A stretch of DNA of 64,000 nucleotides from Bacillus inaquosorum KCTC 13429 (GCF_000332645.1 NZ_AMXN01000004.1:248001-312000); one strand, 5' to 3'. Positions 37,358-47,025 are shown, counted from the first letter of the stretch. Translations and numbers: made by a program. Notes: a model not told the origin generated them from the sequence alone.

Positions 37358-38014
37358 ATGGAGCATGACTATCTGATTTCTCTGCTTGTCATTGTTGGAA
37401 TCGATCTGATCCTTGGCGGAGATAATGCGGTCGTCATTGCCATGGCCAGCAGAAATTTGCCGGACAATCAAAGACAGCAAGCCATTATTATCGGAACATT
37501 TATTGCCGTTGCCATGAGAATCGGATTAACAAGCGCAGCCGTATATCTTTTGAACATTCCTTTCTTGCAATGCGCCGGCGGAATTTTCCTGCTGTATTTG
37601 GGCTATCAGCTGCTGATTGAAAAAAAAGACACGCAGCACATCAAAAGCAGCACCTCCCTGTGGAGAGCGATACGAACGATTGTGCTTGCAGATCTCTTTA
37701 TGTCGCTGGATAACGTTATAGCGGTTGCGGGAGCGTCACACGGTGAGTTTTCTCTTGTTATCATAGGTTTGTGTGTATCGGTGCCGGTTATTATTTGGGG
37801 CAGCAAACTCATCCACATTGCACTTGAGAAAATCCCCCTCCTGATTTACGCGGGAAGCGGGCTGCTTGCTTATACCGGCGGAGAAATGATTGTCAGGGAC
37901 AAAAAGCTGTCTTTTTTTATGGCGCAGCACGGCGCAGTCGAAACGCTCCTCCCCATTTTAACGGTCGCGTTTGTCATCCTTGCGAGTATTTATTATCAGC
38001 AGGTTGAAAAATAA
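37358..38014 (+). CDS. yjbE: TerC-family membrane protein YjbE
   Basis: 218 residues, seven membrane helices of the TerC/Alx family. The acidic motifs IDLILGGDNAVVIAMAS (helix 1) and DLFMSLDNVIAVAGAS (mid-protein) are the paired metal-site signatures. Members export manganese or serve metal insertion for secreted proteins; TerC proteins YjbE/YkoY have been linked to metalation of exoenzymes. GCGAGGTG before the ATG. The preceding gap (37082-37357) holds promoter sequence for mecA and yjbE but no further gene that I can see. Confidence 0.87.
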   Translation: MEHDYLISLLVIVGIDLILGGDNAVVIAMASRNLPDNQRQQAIIIGTFIAVAMRIGLTSAAVYLLNIPFLQCAGGIFLLYLGYQLLIEKKDTQHIKSSTSLWRAIRTIVLADLFMSLDNVIAVAGASHGEFSLVIIGLCVSVPVIIWGSKLIHIALEKIPLLIYAGSGLLAYTGGEMIVRDKKLSFFMAQHGAVETLLPILTVAFVILASIYYQQVEK

Positions 38015-38043
38015 AAGAAGGCTGATGACTCAGCCTTCTTTTG
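38013..38043. terminator. Bidirectional terminator yjbE / spx
   Basis: AAAAGAAGGCTGA/TCAGCCTTCTTTT perfect stem between converging genes. Confidence 0.85.
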
Positions 38044-38056
38044 ATGTTACGATCTA

Positions 38057-38452
38057 TTAGTTTGCCAAACGCTGTGCTTCTCTTAATTGGAAAGAGCGGA
38101 CTTTTCTTGGCAGGAAACGTCTGATTTCGTCTTCGTTGTATCCAACTTGCAAACGTTTTTCGTCGATGATGATCGGACGGCGAAGCAAACCTGGGTGCTC
38201 GTTGATCAAGCGGTACAAATCTTGCAGCGGCATAGATTCAACGTTCACATTCAGTTTTTGGAATACTTTTGAACGGGTTGAGATGATTTCATCTGTTCCG
38301 TCCTCAGTCATTCGAAGAATTTGTTTTATTTCATCAATAGATAAAGGTTCAGAGAAAATGTTTCTTTCTTCAAATGGAATATCGTGCTCCTCGAGCCACG
38401 CTCTCGCTTTTCTGCATGAAGTACAGCTTGGTGATGTGTATAATGTAACCAT
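38057..38452 (-). CDS. spx: Thiol-stress regulator Spx
   Basis: 131 residues of the ArsC/Spx family. The redox switch is [17 protein letters not shown] (Cys10 and Cys13). [20 protein letters not shown] is the region after the RNA-polymerase-contacting helix, and the end ...LREAQRLAN is the degradation tail read by ClpXP. Oxidised Spx binds RNA polymerase alpha and switches on thiol-repair genes. GGAGTGAAG before the ATG. It follows yjbC, with which it forms an operon. Confidence 0.95.
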   Translation of the reverse strand: MVTLYTSPSCTSCRKARAWLEEHDIPFEERNIFSEPLSIDEIKQILRMTEDGTDEIISTRSKVFQKLNVNVESMPLQDLYRLINEHPGLLRRPIIIDEKRLQVGYNEDEIRRFLPRKVRSFQLREAQRLAN

Positions 38453-38529
38453 TCATCTTCACTCCTCTAATTAGTAGGATGAACATCTATTTTATTCTTA
38501 AATTGAAATTACTCTAAAAAAGGAATCTT

Positions 38530-38565
38530 TATAGGTATTATACTATAAAAAAGTAAGTGTGAACA
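38530..38565 (-). promoter_or_regulatory. spx promoter with an overlapping operator-like palindrome
   Basis: TGTTCA (38560-38565) and TATAAT (38537-38542) on the minus strand, spacer 17 bp. A near-palindrome TATAGGTATTATACTATA covers the -10. The spx P3 promoter is known to be repressed by PerR and YodB; this palindrome is a likely binding spot, which is inference. Confidence 0.55.
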
Positions 38566-38632
38566 GTATCCTAAGAAAAAAATGTGTCAATCCAGCAAAT
38601 TTTTAATTTTAATGATATGTTCTGATTCTCAA

Positions 38633-39211
38633 TTAGCTTAACTGATCGAAAATATTTTTTTGTTTTTCTTCATCAATGAGTTTCAAGACCTCATCTGTTT
38701 TTTCGTACGATTCCCCGTACCATTTCTCATCTTTATAAGTATGAATGTTTTCATATGTCTGTTTCATGGCTTCAAGAATTTCTTCTTCTGATTCTGTTTT
38801 CGGTGACCAGTACAGAATCTCCATCTTGTTTACTTCATTCGTAGCCAATGACCGGCGCCGGTACCCAATTGACTGAGCATGCTTGAAATGCTCTCTTTGA
38901 TAAAACCTCAGGCGTTTTTCTGTATCAGCATCATCTTCATCCACAGGCTCCACCTCGAGCAAGATCGGCTTATTTTTCTTTTTGAGCTTTGCGATCAATT
39001 TGCCGCCAAGCCCCTGCCCTCTTGCATCCTTAGACACATACAGATAATCAACAAAGATAAAAGAATCGAATTCCGCAAACATTAGTATATGATGCTTGCC
39101 TTCGTCTTTATGATAAATATCGCTCCGCTCTTTCAGAAGAGCTTCCATATGCGCTTTTGATTTCATTTCTTCAATTGGAAAGTACTCGCTAAGCTTTTCG
39201 TACCAGTTCAT
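38633..39211 (-). CDS. yjbC: GNAT-type acetyltransferase YjbC
   Basis: 192 residues. The GNAT core is DSFIFVDYLYVSKDARGQGL with GGKLIAKLKKKNKPILLEVE (acetyl-CoA loop and following strand) at about residues 50-90, and RLRFYQREHF completes motif B. The last third is acidic and helical. In B. subtilis it is co-transcribed with spx and needed for salt tolerance. AAGGAG before the ATG. Substrate unknown. Confidence 0.85.
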   Translation of the reverse strand: MNWYEKLSEYFPIEEMKSKAHMEALLKERSDIYHKDEGKHHILMFAEFDSFIFVDYLYVSKDARGQGLGGKLIAKLKKKNKPILLEVEPVDEDDADTEKRLRFYQREHFKHAQSIGYRRRSLATNEVNKMEILYWSPKTESEEEILEAMKQTYENIHTYKDEKWYGESYEKTDEVLKLIDEEKQKNIFDQLS

Positions 39212-39385
39212 TGATTTGCTCCTTATGAGTTCATTGTCTTCATACTTTTAGATATACCCCATTTCTTCTTGTTTAAACAGTTTTACATCTATAAAGACGT
39301 ACGAACTTCCGCCATGGTTTCATTTTTTTTCAGCAAAAACCGGAGCCGGATGCTTCGTTCATTTTGAAGCGTATGCAAAAAGCTC

Positions 39386-40606
39386 TCATTGAGCTCGGCT
39401 TTCCCGCTTGTAATGAAGCAAGCGGGGCTGTGCCAGTGCAATAAGAAACGTCATGCCATACAATACTCCAGCCGTGATAAAAGCCATTTTCGCACCAGCC
39501 GCATCAGCCACGAGCCCCATGATGGAGTAGGTGATGCCAGACCAAGGAGTCAAAATCGCATTTTTGGCAGCCATGATCCCGATACGCTTCTGTTCCGGAA
39601 TGGCCTCCTGCAGCACGGTTTCCTGGCAAATATCACGCACCTGATAAAAAGGCCCCATTGCAGCACAAGCCAGAGCGCATAAAAACGGAATTGGAGAAAA
39701 TGAAAACAAAAGGGTCAGCACCGACATCACAAGCGAGCTGAACATAATCGCATAGCCCATGTTCTGCTCAAAAAAAACAGAAAAACGAATGGCAATTATA
39801 CTGCCGACAATTGCACCTATAAAATAAGAAGCGTTAAACATTCCCCACCACACCTCTGTTTCATGCAAAACAGCCGCAGTGAATGCGAGAAGAATAGCAG
39901 ACGACCAAACTGAACCCGCCAAAGCTTCTATCATGTCCATTACAGTAATATCTCTTACAACCGGGATGATCATTAAATCCTTCCATATACTCCTGGCAGA
40001 TGCTGTTTCAGCTTTTTCATCAGTCTCTTCTTCATTTATATGGAGCAAACTGATGGAAACCCCCGAAAGAACAAACAGGCAAATGGCTGCACCTACAACG
40101 AGTTCAAACGGTACGGCATACGTCAGAAGGCCGCCTAGGCCCCAGCCTGCTGTTAAAAACAATTGATTCGAGAGGGAGATCACACCGTTCGCTTTCACAT
40201 ATTGCTCTTTTGGAACAATAATCGGCAGCAGCGCGAATCTTGCCGGCTGAAAAAAGGCGCCCGCAAAGGAAAAACAGAAGACAAACAGCAGCGTGATCCA
40301 AAAGAAAACCTGTCCGTGATGACTGACGCTGTATGCCATTAGTATTGTAAAGACCGCCCTCAGCAGATTTGCGAACACAAGCACCTTTTTAAAACCAAGA
40401 TTGCGAAGCACCGGAGAGATGCAAAAGCTTGCCGCTATACTCGCAAACGACATGAACGATAAAACAAGACCAGCCAAAAAGACAGAGTCTGTCATTTGAT
40501 AGACCCGGACCATTAAAACGATTGTGACAAGGACTCCTGCTAAAGATTGAAGAGATTGAGACAGCAGCAGTGCAAAAACATTTTTGTTATGCAGAAATTG
40601 AATCGT
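39386..40606 (-). CDS. yjbB: MFS transporter YjbB with a non-canonical start
   Basis: A twelve-helix major-facilitator protein of about 406 residues, likely a drug/antibiotic-type exporter. Motif A-like SPVLRNLGFKKVLVFANLLR lies after helix 2. The first ATG in frame (40513) would cut off most of helix 1. Upstream the frame stays open to a TAG at 40628-40630 and encodes IQFLHNKNVFALLLSQSLQS, a proper first helix. GGAGG lies 6 nt before an ACG (40604-40606) and 9 nt before an ATT, where an ATG would be expected. Either ACG/ATT is used or the start is damaged. Confidence 0.75.
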   Translation of the reverse strand, partial: TIQFLHNKNVFALLLSQSLQSLAGVLVTIVLMVRVYQMTDSVFLAGLVLSFMSFASIAASFCISPVLRNLGFKKVLVFANLLRAVFTILMAYSVSHHGQVFFWITLLFVFCFSFAGAFFQPARFALLPIIVPKEQYVKANGVISLSNQLFLTAGWGLGGLLTYAVPFELVVGAAICLFVLSGVSISLLHINEEETDEKAETASARSIWKDLMIIPVVRDITVMDMIEALAGSVWSSAILLAFTAAVLHETEVWWGMFNASYFIGAIVGSIIAIRFSVFFEQNMGYAIMFSSLVMSVLTLLFSFSPIPFLCALACAAMGPFYQVRDICQETVLQEAIPEQKRIGIMAAKNAILTPWSGITYSIMGLVADAAGAKMAFITAGVLYGMTFLIALAQPRLLHYKRESRAQ

Positions 40607-40668
40607 ATTTCGCCTCCGCTTTTTCCTCTACTTGTAAATGTTATCATTCTCACTTTCTATGTAGGCGC

Positions 40669-40702
40669 AAAAAAATCCTTCAAGACATTTATCTTGAAGG
40701 AT
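40669..40702 (-). terminator. Terminator of the opp operon
   Basis: AATCCTTCAAGA/TCTTGAAGGATT perfect stem with T7 on the minus strand. Confidence 0.85.
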
Positions 40703-40709
40703 TGATGAA

Positions 40710-41627
40710 TCATGAAAAAGCTTTAAATTCTGCTTCCGTACACATCACAAAATGTCCCGGTTTGACTTCACGGAATTCCATCGTTTCCCCATCCTTTAAT
40801 TGATGGACGGACGGATCGTATTTCTGGCGGACACGATTTCTCTCATAGTCCGGATCAGGAAGCGGAATCGCTGAAAGCAATGACTTTGTATATGGGTGAA
40901 GCGGGTTTTCATAAAGCTCATCTGCCGGCGCAAGCTCAACCAGTTTCCCGAAATACATGACTCCGATGCGGTCGCTGATGTATTTGACCATCGATAAATC
41001 GTGGGCAATAAACAGGTAAGTGAGCCCTTTTTCTTTTTGCAGTTCTTTCATTAAATTCACGACCTGCGCCTGAATGGATACATCCAAAGCCGAAATCGGT
41101 TCATCCGCAATAATGAATTCCGGATCAACAGCAAGAGCTCTGGCAATCCCGATTCTTTGACGCTGGCCGCCGGAAAATTCATGCGGATAGCGGTTCGCGT
41201 GTTCCTTGTTTAAACCGACTGTTTCCAAGAGCTCGTGGACCCGCTGCATCCGCTCTTTTTTCGTTTTCGCCAGCTTATGAATATCGAGACCCTCAGCAAT
41301 AATATCTGCAACTGTCATTCTCGGATTCAGTGATGCGTATGGGTCTTGGAAAATCATCTGCATTTTGCGGTTGAATTCCAGCAGCTTTTTCCGCGATTTT
41401 TTCCCGTGCACATTTTCTCCGTTGAACAGCACCTCTCCATCGGTCGCTTCGTAAAGCCGAATAATGCTTCGGCCTGTTGTTGATTTACCGCAGCCAGATT
41501 CACCAACCAGCCCTAATGTTTCACCTTTATAGATATCAAATGATAAATCGTCTACAGCCTTAACCGTTCCTCTCGGCGTGACAAAGTGCTGTTTTAAATG
41601 TTTGATTTCTAATAGTTTCTCAGTCAA
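40710..41627 (-). CDS. oppF: Oligopeptide ABC transporter ATPase OppF
   Basis: 305-residue ABC ATPase: Walker [10 protein letters not shown] (about 42-50), Q-loop MIFQDPYASLNPR, signature [15 protein letters not shown], Walker B FIIADEPISALD. It works with OppD to power peptide import through OppBC, including signalling peptides for competence and sporulation. TTG 41627 is chosen because AGAAGG lies 8 nt upstream; it is 1 nt after the oppD stop. Last gene of oppABCDF. Confidence 0.95.
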   Translation of the reverse strand: MTEKLLEIKHLKQHFVTPRGTVKAVDDLSFDIYKGETLGLVGESGCGKSTTGRSIIRLYEATDGEVLFNGENVHGKKSRKKLLEFNRKMQMIFQDPYASLNPRMTVADIIAEGLDIHKLAKTKKERMQRVHELLETVGLNKEHANRYPHEFSGGQRQRIGIARALAVDPEFIIADEPISALDVSIQAQVVNLMKELQKEKGLTYLFIAHDLSMVKYISDRIGVMYFGKLVELAPADELYENPLHPYTKSLLSAIPLPDPDYERNRVRQKYDPSVHQLKDGETMEFREVKPGHFVMCTEAEFKAFS

Positions 41628-41628
41628 T

Positions 41629-42705
41629 TTATTCACCTTCTCTCACTAAGACAGGTTTTTCATACGTGTTTGCCAGTTTCCGCATTTTCGCTTTTACCGC
41701 TTCAGGCGGCTCTACCTTTGGCGCGTCAGGATGAAGCAGCCACGATTTGACATAATGAGTATCAGACACCTTAAACATTGGCGGCTCCTGTTCAAAATCG
41801 ATTTTCATCGCGTAAGAGCTCCGCAGTGCAAAAGCATCTCCTTTTGGCGGGTTTGTCAAATCAGGAGGCGTGCCCGGGATTGCAGTCAGCTGTTCCTCTC
41901 CTGAGCTTTCCAGTGTCGGCATAGATGCCAGCAGCCCCCAAGTATACGGATGTCTCGGATCGTAGAAGATCTCGTCTACCGTACCGGTTTCTACAATTTG
42001 TCCCGCGTACATGACAGCGACCCGGTCAGCAACGTTAGCCACAACACCAAGATCGTGTGTGATAAAGATGATTGACGTGTCAATTTTCTTTTGTAAATCC
42101 TTCATCAATTCCAGAATTTGTGCTTGGATCGTTACATCAAGAGCAGTCGTCGGCTCATCGGCGATCAGTAGCTTCGGATTCGCCGCAAGCGCCATGGCAA
42201 TGACAACTCGCTGTCTCATCCCGCCCGAAAACTCATGCGGAAATTGATTGACCCGTTTTTCCGGCATCGGGATTCCGACTAAATCCAGCAGCTCAACGGC
42301 GCGTTTTTTCGCCGCTTCCTTTGAAACCTTCTCATGTTTAAAAAGCACTTCCGTAATTTGTTTGCCGACTTTCATCGTCGGGTTTAAAGAGGTCATCGGA
42401 TCCTGGAATATCATCCCGATCTCTTTCCCCCGGACATTTTGCATCTCTTTTTCGGACAGCGGCACCAGATCCTTGCCGTCAAACAAGATCTCACCGCGCT
42501 TAAAATAACCCGGAGGCATTGGAATCAGCTTCATGATCGCTTGAGAGGTCACACTTTTTCCGGAACCTGATTCTCCGACGATGGCCAGCGTCTCCCCTTT
42601 ATTCAGATGGAAATTCACTCCGCGGATCGCCTGAACCTCTCCGCCATATGTTTTAAATGATATCGCTAAATCTTTTACTTCTAATAGGCGTGTCACCCGT
42701 ATCAC
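41629..42705 (-). CDS. oppD: Oligopeptide ABC transporter ATPase OppD
   Basis: 358-residue ABC ATPase: Walker A GESGSGKS (44-51), FQDPMTSLNP, signature [15 protein letters not shown], Walker [13 protein letters not shown], and the C-terminal oligopeptide-transporter extension PGTPPDLTNPPKGDAFALRS, in which the usual zinc/iron cysteine cluster is absent. GTG 42705 is used; a GTG at 42696 has a better spaced GGGAG and is an alternative. Confidence 0.95.
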   Translation of the reverse strand: MIRVTRLLEVKDLAISFKTYGGEVQAIRGVNFHLNKGETLAIVGESGSGKSVTSQAIMKLIPMPPGYFKRGEILFDGKDLVPLSEKEMQNVRGKEIGMIFQDPMTSLNPTMKVGKQITEVLFKHEKVSKEAAKKRAVELLDLVGIPMPEKRVNQFPHEFSGGMRQRVVIAMALAANPKLLIADEPTTALDVTIQAQILELMKDLQKKIDTSIIFITHDLGVVANVADRVAVMYAGQIVETGTVDEIFYDPRHPYTWGLLASMPTLESSGEEQLTAIPGTPPDLTNPPKGDAFALRSSYAMKIDFEQEPPMFKVSDTHYVKSWLLHPDAPKVEPPEAVKAKMRKLANTYEKPVLVREGE

Positions 42706-42709
42706 TCCC

Positions 42710-43627
42710 TTATTTACGTAACTTAGGATCCAATGCGTCTCTTAATCCGTCGCCGACAACGTTAAAACCAAACATTGTAATGCAGATAAATCCGGCAGGG
42801 AAGAATAAACGCCACGGATAATAGGTCAATGCAGGCAATCCGTCAGAAGCCATCGTTCCCCAGCTTGCCAGCGGAGCCGGAACACCAAGTCCCAAATAGC
42901 TTAAAAAGGCTTCTGTGAAAATCGCAGTAGGAACTGTCAATGTCATCGTGACCAAAATAGAACCCATTGCGTTTGGCACGATATGTTTAAACAGAAGACG
43001 GGATGTTTTTGCACCAAGTGTCTGTGAAGCAAGCACATACTCCTGATTCTTCAGCTGCAACACTTGTCCGCGTACAATTCTGGCCATATTAATCCAGCCC
43101 GTAATCGTCATGGCAATAATAATTGTAAATAGCCCTTTCGGAAGAACAACCATCAGTAAGATAACCATTAATAATGAAGGAACTGCCCAAAGGATATCAG
43201 CGATACGCATCATAATTTCATCGGTTCTGCCTCCGCGGAATCCTGAAATGCTTCCCCAAATGACGCCGATCAGCAAATCAAGAACAGCGGCTGCAACACC
43301 GATAAAGATTGAGATTCGAGCTCCTACCCATGTACGGACGAAAATGTCCCGTCCAAGATCATCTGTGCCGAACCAATGATCTTTTGAAGGCGGCTTATCC
43401 GCATTTAAGAGATTAGTAGTTGAATAATCATACCTTGAGAACATCGGCGCAAAAATCGCCATAAGGATAATAAGCACGATAATGATAAGCCCGACCATTG
43501 CAAGCTTATTGCTGCGGAAGCGAAGCATCGCATCTTTCCAGAGGGAAAGGCTCTTTTTACTTATTTTTTCTGCATCGCCGGCATTCGCTGCGGCTGGTTC
43601 AAACATGTTTTTTGGAATGTTCTGCAT
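42710..43627 (-). CDS. oppC: Oligopeptide permease membrane subunit OppC
   Basis: 305 residues, six membrane helices of the DppC/OppC type. First helix MVGLIIIVLIILMAIFAPMF, the family sequence HWFGTDDLGRDIFVRTWVGA, and the ATPase-contacting EAA loop SQTLGAKTSRLLFKHIVPNA. It pairs with OppB to form the channel. 3 bp after oppB, 4 bp before oppD. Confidence 0.95.
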   Translation of the reverse strand: MQNIPKNMFEPAAANAGDAEKISKKSLSLWKDAMLRFRSNKLAMVGLIIIVLIILMAIFAPMFSRYDYSTTNLLNADKPPSKDHWFGTDDLGRDIFVRTWVGARISIFIGVAAAVLDLLIGVIWGSISGFRGGRTDEIMMRIADILWAVPSLLMVILLMVVLPKGLFTIIIAMTITGWINMARIVRGQVLQLKNQEYVLASQTLGAKTSRLLFKHIVPNAMGSILVTMTLTVPTAIFTEAFLSYLGLGVPAPLASWGTMASDGLPALTYYPWRLFFPAGFICITMFGFNVVGDGLRDALDPKLRK

Positions 43628-43630
43628 GGC

Positions 43631-44566
43631 CTAGGCTCCTTTCTTTGCTTTGGAAAGCTTGATTCTTGGATCAATAATGCCGTATAACACGTCTACAATT
43701 AATACACACAATAGCAGGATGACACTAAAGAACACCGTTACACCCATAATGACTGTATAATCACGGTTTGTAATACTGTTTACGAAATGTGCACCAAGCC
43801 CCGGGATACCAAAAATGGTTTCAATAATGAAGCTTCCCGTTAAGACCTGCGCGGCCATCGGGCCCATGTATGTAACAACTGGCAAAAGCGCGTTTCGAAT
43901 GGCATGCCGCACTGTAACTGCTGGACGGGACAGCCCCTTTGCTTTCGCTGTGCGAATATAATCACTGTTCAACACTTCGATCATGCTTGAACGGGAAAGT
44001 CTGGCAATGAACGCCATCGGCATGGAAGCAAGTGCGATTGAAGGCAAAAAGGTGTATGCCCAGGACTCCCACCCCGCGACCGGAAACAGCCCAAGCTTCA
44101 TGGAAAACACATATTGCAGAACAGCCGCCATGATAAAGCTCGGAACTGAAATACCAAATATCGTTAAAATCGCGACGGTATAATCCTGCCACTTATTATG
44201 GTAAAGGGCTGCAATGACCCCAAACAATACACCTAACGCTAAAGCGAGGAGAATAGCTTCTGCTCCAAGAGTGAATGAAACGGGGAAACCTGAACTGATC
44301 AAGTCGTTAACACTCTGACCTTTATATTTAAATGACGGTCCGAAATCCCACATTGCAACTGATTTCAAATAACTGACATATTGTACAAACAGCGGCTTGT
44401 CCAAGCCATAATGCGCATTTAAGTTTGCTTCAATTTCAGGCGGAAGCTTTTTCTCACCTGAAAATGGCCCGCCCGGTGCTGCTTGCATTAAGAAGAATGT
44501 CACAGTTACAATCACAAATAGTGTGATAATCATATAGACTAAGCGTCTTCCGATATATTTTAGCAA
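43631..44566 (-). CDS. oppB: Oligopeptide permease membrane subunit OppB
   Basis: 311 residues, six helices. Head [20 protein letters not shown], then [20 protein letters not shown], and the EAA loop [20 protein letters not shown]. Second gene of the operon, preceded by a large hairpin that separates it from oppA. Confidence 0.95.
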   Translation of the reverse strand: MLKYIGRRLVYMIITLFVIVTVTFFLMQAAPGGPFSGEKKLPPEIEANLNAHYGLDKPLFVQYVSYLKSVAMWDFGPSFKYKGQSVNDLISSGFPVSFTLGAEAILLALALGVLFGVIAALYHNKWQDYTVAILTIFGISVPSFIMAAVLQYVFSMKLGLFPVAGWESWAYTFLPSIALASMPMAFIARLSRSSMIEVLNSDYIRTAKAKGLSRPAVTVRHAIRNALLPVVTYMGPMAAQVLTGSFIIETIFGIPGLGAHFVNSITNRDYTVIMGVTVFFSVILLLCVLIVDVLYGIIDPRIKLSKAKKGA

Positions 44567-44614
44567 GGGGGAACACCTCCATGGTTTTTACATTTTTATA
44601 CTCCATCAGTAAGA

Positions 44615-44647
44615 AAGGTATATGGGGTTTTTCTCCCCATATACCTT
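44615..44647 (-). promoter_or_regulatory. oppA-oppB intercistronic hairpin
   Basis: AAGGTATATGGGG/CCCCATATACCTT perfect 13-bp stem with a 7-nt loop and no long T run after it. Typical of hairpins that protect the binding-protein mRNA and lower expression of the downstream permease genes. Confidence 0.75.
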
Positions 44648-44673
44648 GAGGTCTTTTATTTTCAGACGAAGCC

Positions 44674-46311
44674 TTATTTAAAATATGCGTTTCTGAAATA
44701 AACCTCACCAGTACCTGGCATGATAACACCATTTAAGTTTTCATCCTGTACCCAAGTATCTGTATAGAAATAGATTGGGGCAACTGGCATTTCATCAATG
44801 AAAATACCTTCTGCTTTTTTCAGCAGCGCTGCACGTTTTGTTTTATCTGTTTCAGTTTGTGACTGGTTCAGAAGCTTTTTGAATTCTGGATTTTCCCAGC
44901 CAGTATCGTTATTTCCTCCGTCCTTGTCACGGAACAATTCAAGGAAGTTAATAGGATCATTGAAGTCGCCGAGCCAGCCCATACGGCCGATTTGATAGTC
45001 TTGGCTGTGGAGTTTATCAATATATACATTCCATTCTGAGTTATCAAGCTCAACATTCACGCCTAAATTTTTCTTCCACATTTCTTGTACAGCTTGAGCG
45101 ATTTTCGCATGTGCTTCATCAGTGTTATAAGACAATTTGATTTTCGGCAGGTCAGATGCCTTACTCAAGCCCATTTCTTTCAGGCCTTTTTCAAGGTATT
45201 CTTTTGCCGTTTTGATATCGTTGTCTTTGAAGTAGCCTTCTTTGTTATCTTCAAATCCCTTCATTGTCGGCGGCACCGCAGCCATTGCCGGGATTTGCTC
45301 TCCCTGTGTAACGTTTTTAACAATCGATTGACGGTCAAGCGAATATGTTAAAGCTTTACGGATATTTACGTTGTCTAACGGCTTAGCCTCAGTGTTGAAT
45401 TTGTACCAATAGACACCTGCAATCGGCTCAACATGTAAAGAACCGTCTTTTTTCAAGGTAGGCAGAGATTCTGTCGGAAGCTGTCCGAGCGGCATACCGG
45501 CCCAATCAAGTTCGCCAGCTTGGAATTTTTTCAGTTCAGTATTGTTATTGTTGATCATAACCATATTAATGTTCTTCAGTTTGACTTTGTCTTTATCCCA
45601 ATACTGGTCATTTTTTTCAAGTTTGATAGATCCGCTGTGTTTCCATGCCGTCATTTTGAACGGTCCGTTTGATACGTAATCATCTCCGGCATTTGTGTTC
45701 CACTTTTTATTTTTCTCTGCAATTTTCTTGTTGATCGGCATATACGTGTAGAACGCAGTTAATTCAGTGAAATATGGAGTCGGGTTATTTAATTCAACCT
45801 TCAGCGTTTTGTCATTTACAGCTTTTACTGCCACATCATCAAGGCTGCCTTTGCCGGTATTCGCCGCTTCAGCACCTTTTATGTAGTAGAGCTGGTAAGC
45901 GTATTGTGATTCGTTATTAGGATCAAGCGCCCATTTCCAAGCATATTCAAAGTCTTGTGCTGTTACAGGGTCGCCGTTTGACCATTTTGCACCATCACGA
46001 ATTGTAAATGTATATGTCTTTCCATCTTTGCTCGTTTCAATTTTAGAAGCAGCGCCTTCTTCAGGCTCACCATCTGCATTGATACGTGTCAATCCTTCAA
46101 AAGTCTGACGGATGACACCGCCTGATACTGAATCATTTGCCAATCCCGGATGTAATGAGAACGGCTCAGTTTTAATATTAATGTTAAGTGTCGTCTTTCC
46201 TTTGCTGTCCTTTTTCCCTTCACCGTTTGACCCGCTGCCGCCAAAGCCGCAAGCGCTCAGCACGAGTGTGAAAATGAGCATCAACGTGACAATCGACCAA
46301 CGTTTTTTCAA
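44674..46311 (-). CDS. oppA: Oligopeptide-binding lipoprotein OppA
   Basis: 545-residue extracellular solute-binding protein (family 5). Lipobox LVLSACGF (Cys21) after a 20-residue signal. TTG start with AGGGGG upstream. The core includes FTIRDGAKWSNGDPVTAQDF and ALDPNNESQYAYQLYYIKGA. It captures oligopeptides, including Phr and other signalling peptides, and delivers them to OppBC. Also known as spo0KA. First gene of the operon. Confidence 0.96.
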   Translation of the reverse strand: MKKRWSIVTLMLIFTLVLSACGFGGSGSNGEGKKDSKGKTTLNINIKTEPFSLHPGLANDSVSGGVIRQTFEGLTRINADGEPEEGAASKIETSKDGKTYTFTIRDGAKWSNGDPVTAQDFEYAWKWALDPNNESQYAYQLYYIKGAEAANTGKGSLDDVAVKAVNDKTLKVELNNPTPYFTELTAFYTYMPINKKIAEKNKKWNTNAGDDYVSNGPFKMTAWKHSGSIKLEKNDQYWDKDKVKLKNINMVMINNNNTELKKFQAGELDWAGMPLGQLPTESLPTLKKDGSLHVEPIAGVYWYKFNTEAKPLDNVNIRKALTYSLDRQSIVKNVTQGEQIPAMAAVPPTMKGFEDNKEGYFKDNDIKTAKEYLEKGLKEMGLSKASDLPKIKLSYNTDEAHAKIAQAVQEMWKKNLGVNVELDNSEWNVYIDKLHSQDYQIGRMGWLGDFNDPINFLELFRDKDGGNNDTGWENPEFKKLLNQSQTETDKTKRAALLKKAEGIFIDEMPVAPIYFYTDTWVQDENLNGVIMPGTGEVYFRNAYFK

Positions 46312-46465
46312 TTCGCAAACCCCCTAATAATAATTTTTTCAGCTCCTTACGGCTAAATCCTCAGAAATATCAGACAAATGAACCTGAGTTTCCATAACTT
46401 TTATTCTGTTCCGTCTTTTCTGATTATTTTTGTAAAAAAGCTGTAACAATAGAGTGAACAAGTTC

Positions 46466-46494
46466 ATTATAATGAAACAAATAATTTATTGCAA
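46466..46494 (-). promoter_or_regulatory. SigA promoter of opp
   Basis: TTGCAA (46489-46494) and TATAAT (46466-46471) on the minus strand, spacer 17 bp. The remaining sequence between oppA and the trpS promoter (46312-46737) is AT-rich and holds no gene that I can support; the long leader of about 150 nt before oppA is notable. Confidence 0.7.
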
Positions 46495-46737
46495 TATTAT
46501 TTTATCAATTTAAAATATTTAAACTTCGTTAGTTTTTCTTCCACGAACATAATATCCTTCTACCATTTAAAGCATAAATTGATTAAAAACTATTTTATGG
46601 GTTTTTTGCTCATATTGCTTTTTACATATAATATCTTGTTATTTTCACGCTGATAGCAGTTATCATTTAGGGGTTTTACAGCTCCCCTGGTATTTATATC
46701 ATTACAATGTTACTGGAAAAAAGAATGTTTTTTCATG

Positions 46738-46766
46738 ATGACAATTGGTTATAATTGATTTATAAT
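46738..46766 (+). promoter_or_regulatory. SigA promoter of trpS
   Basis: ATGACA (46738-46743), 17-bp spacer, TATAAT (46761-46766). Confidence 0.6.
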
Positions 46767-46794
46767 GAAGCAATCAAAAGAAAAGCGTGCTATG

Positions 46795-47025
46795 AAAAAG
46801 AGTAGTACACATTTCACCCGTTTGAAGAGAGTCTGCGGTGCTGGGAGCAGATAACGGGCAATGTGGAATGGACTTTGGAGCAGCTGACCGAACCCGAAAA
46901 GTAGGCTCAGCCGGAGCAGACTCCGTTACAAACGTCAGAGTGATTCCATTTTAATGGAATAATCAGGGTGGTACCACGGTTCATTCGTCCCTTTTTTACA
47001 GGGGAAGAATGAGCCTTTTTTATTA
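46795..47025 (+). promoter_or_regulatory. Tryptophan T-box leader of trpS
   Basis: Stem I starts about 46795 and contains the AGAGAG/GGAATGGAC specifier region with a TGG triplet. The T-box core AGGGTGGTACCACG is at 46966-46979. A terminator stem GTTCATTCGTCCC/GGGGAAGAATGAGC followed by T6 ends at about 47020. Uncharged tRNA-Trp would stabilise the antiterminator. Confidence 0.93.
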
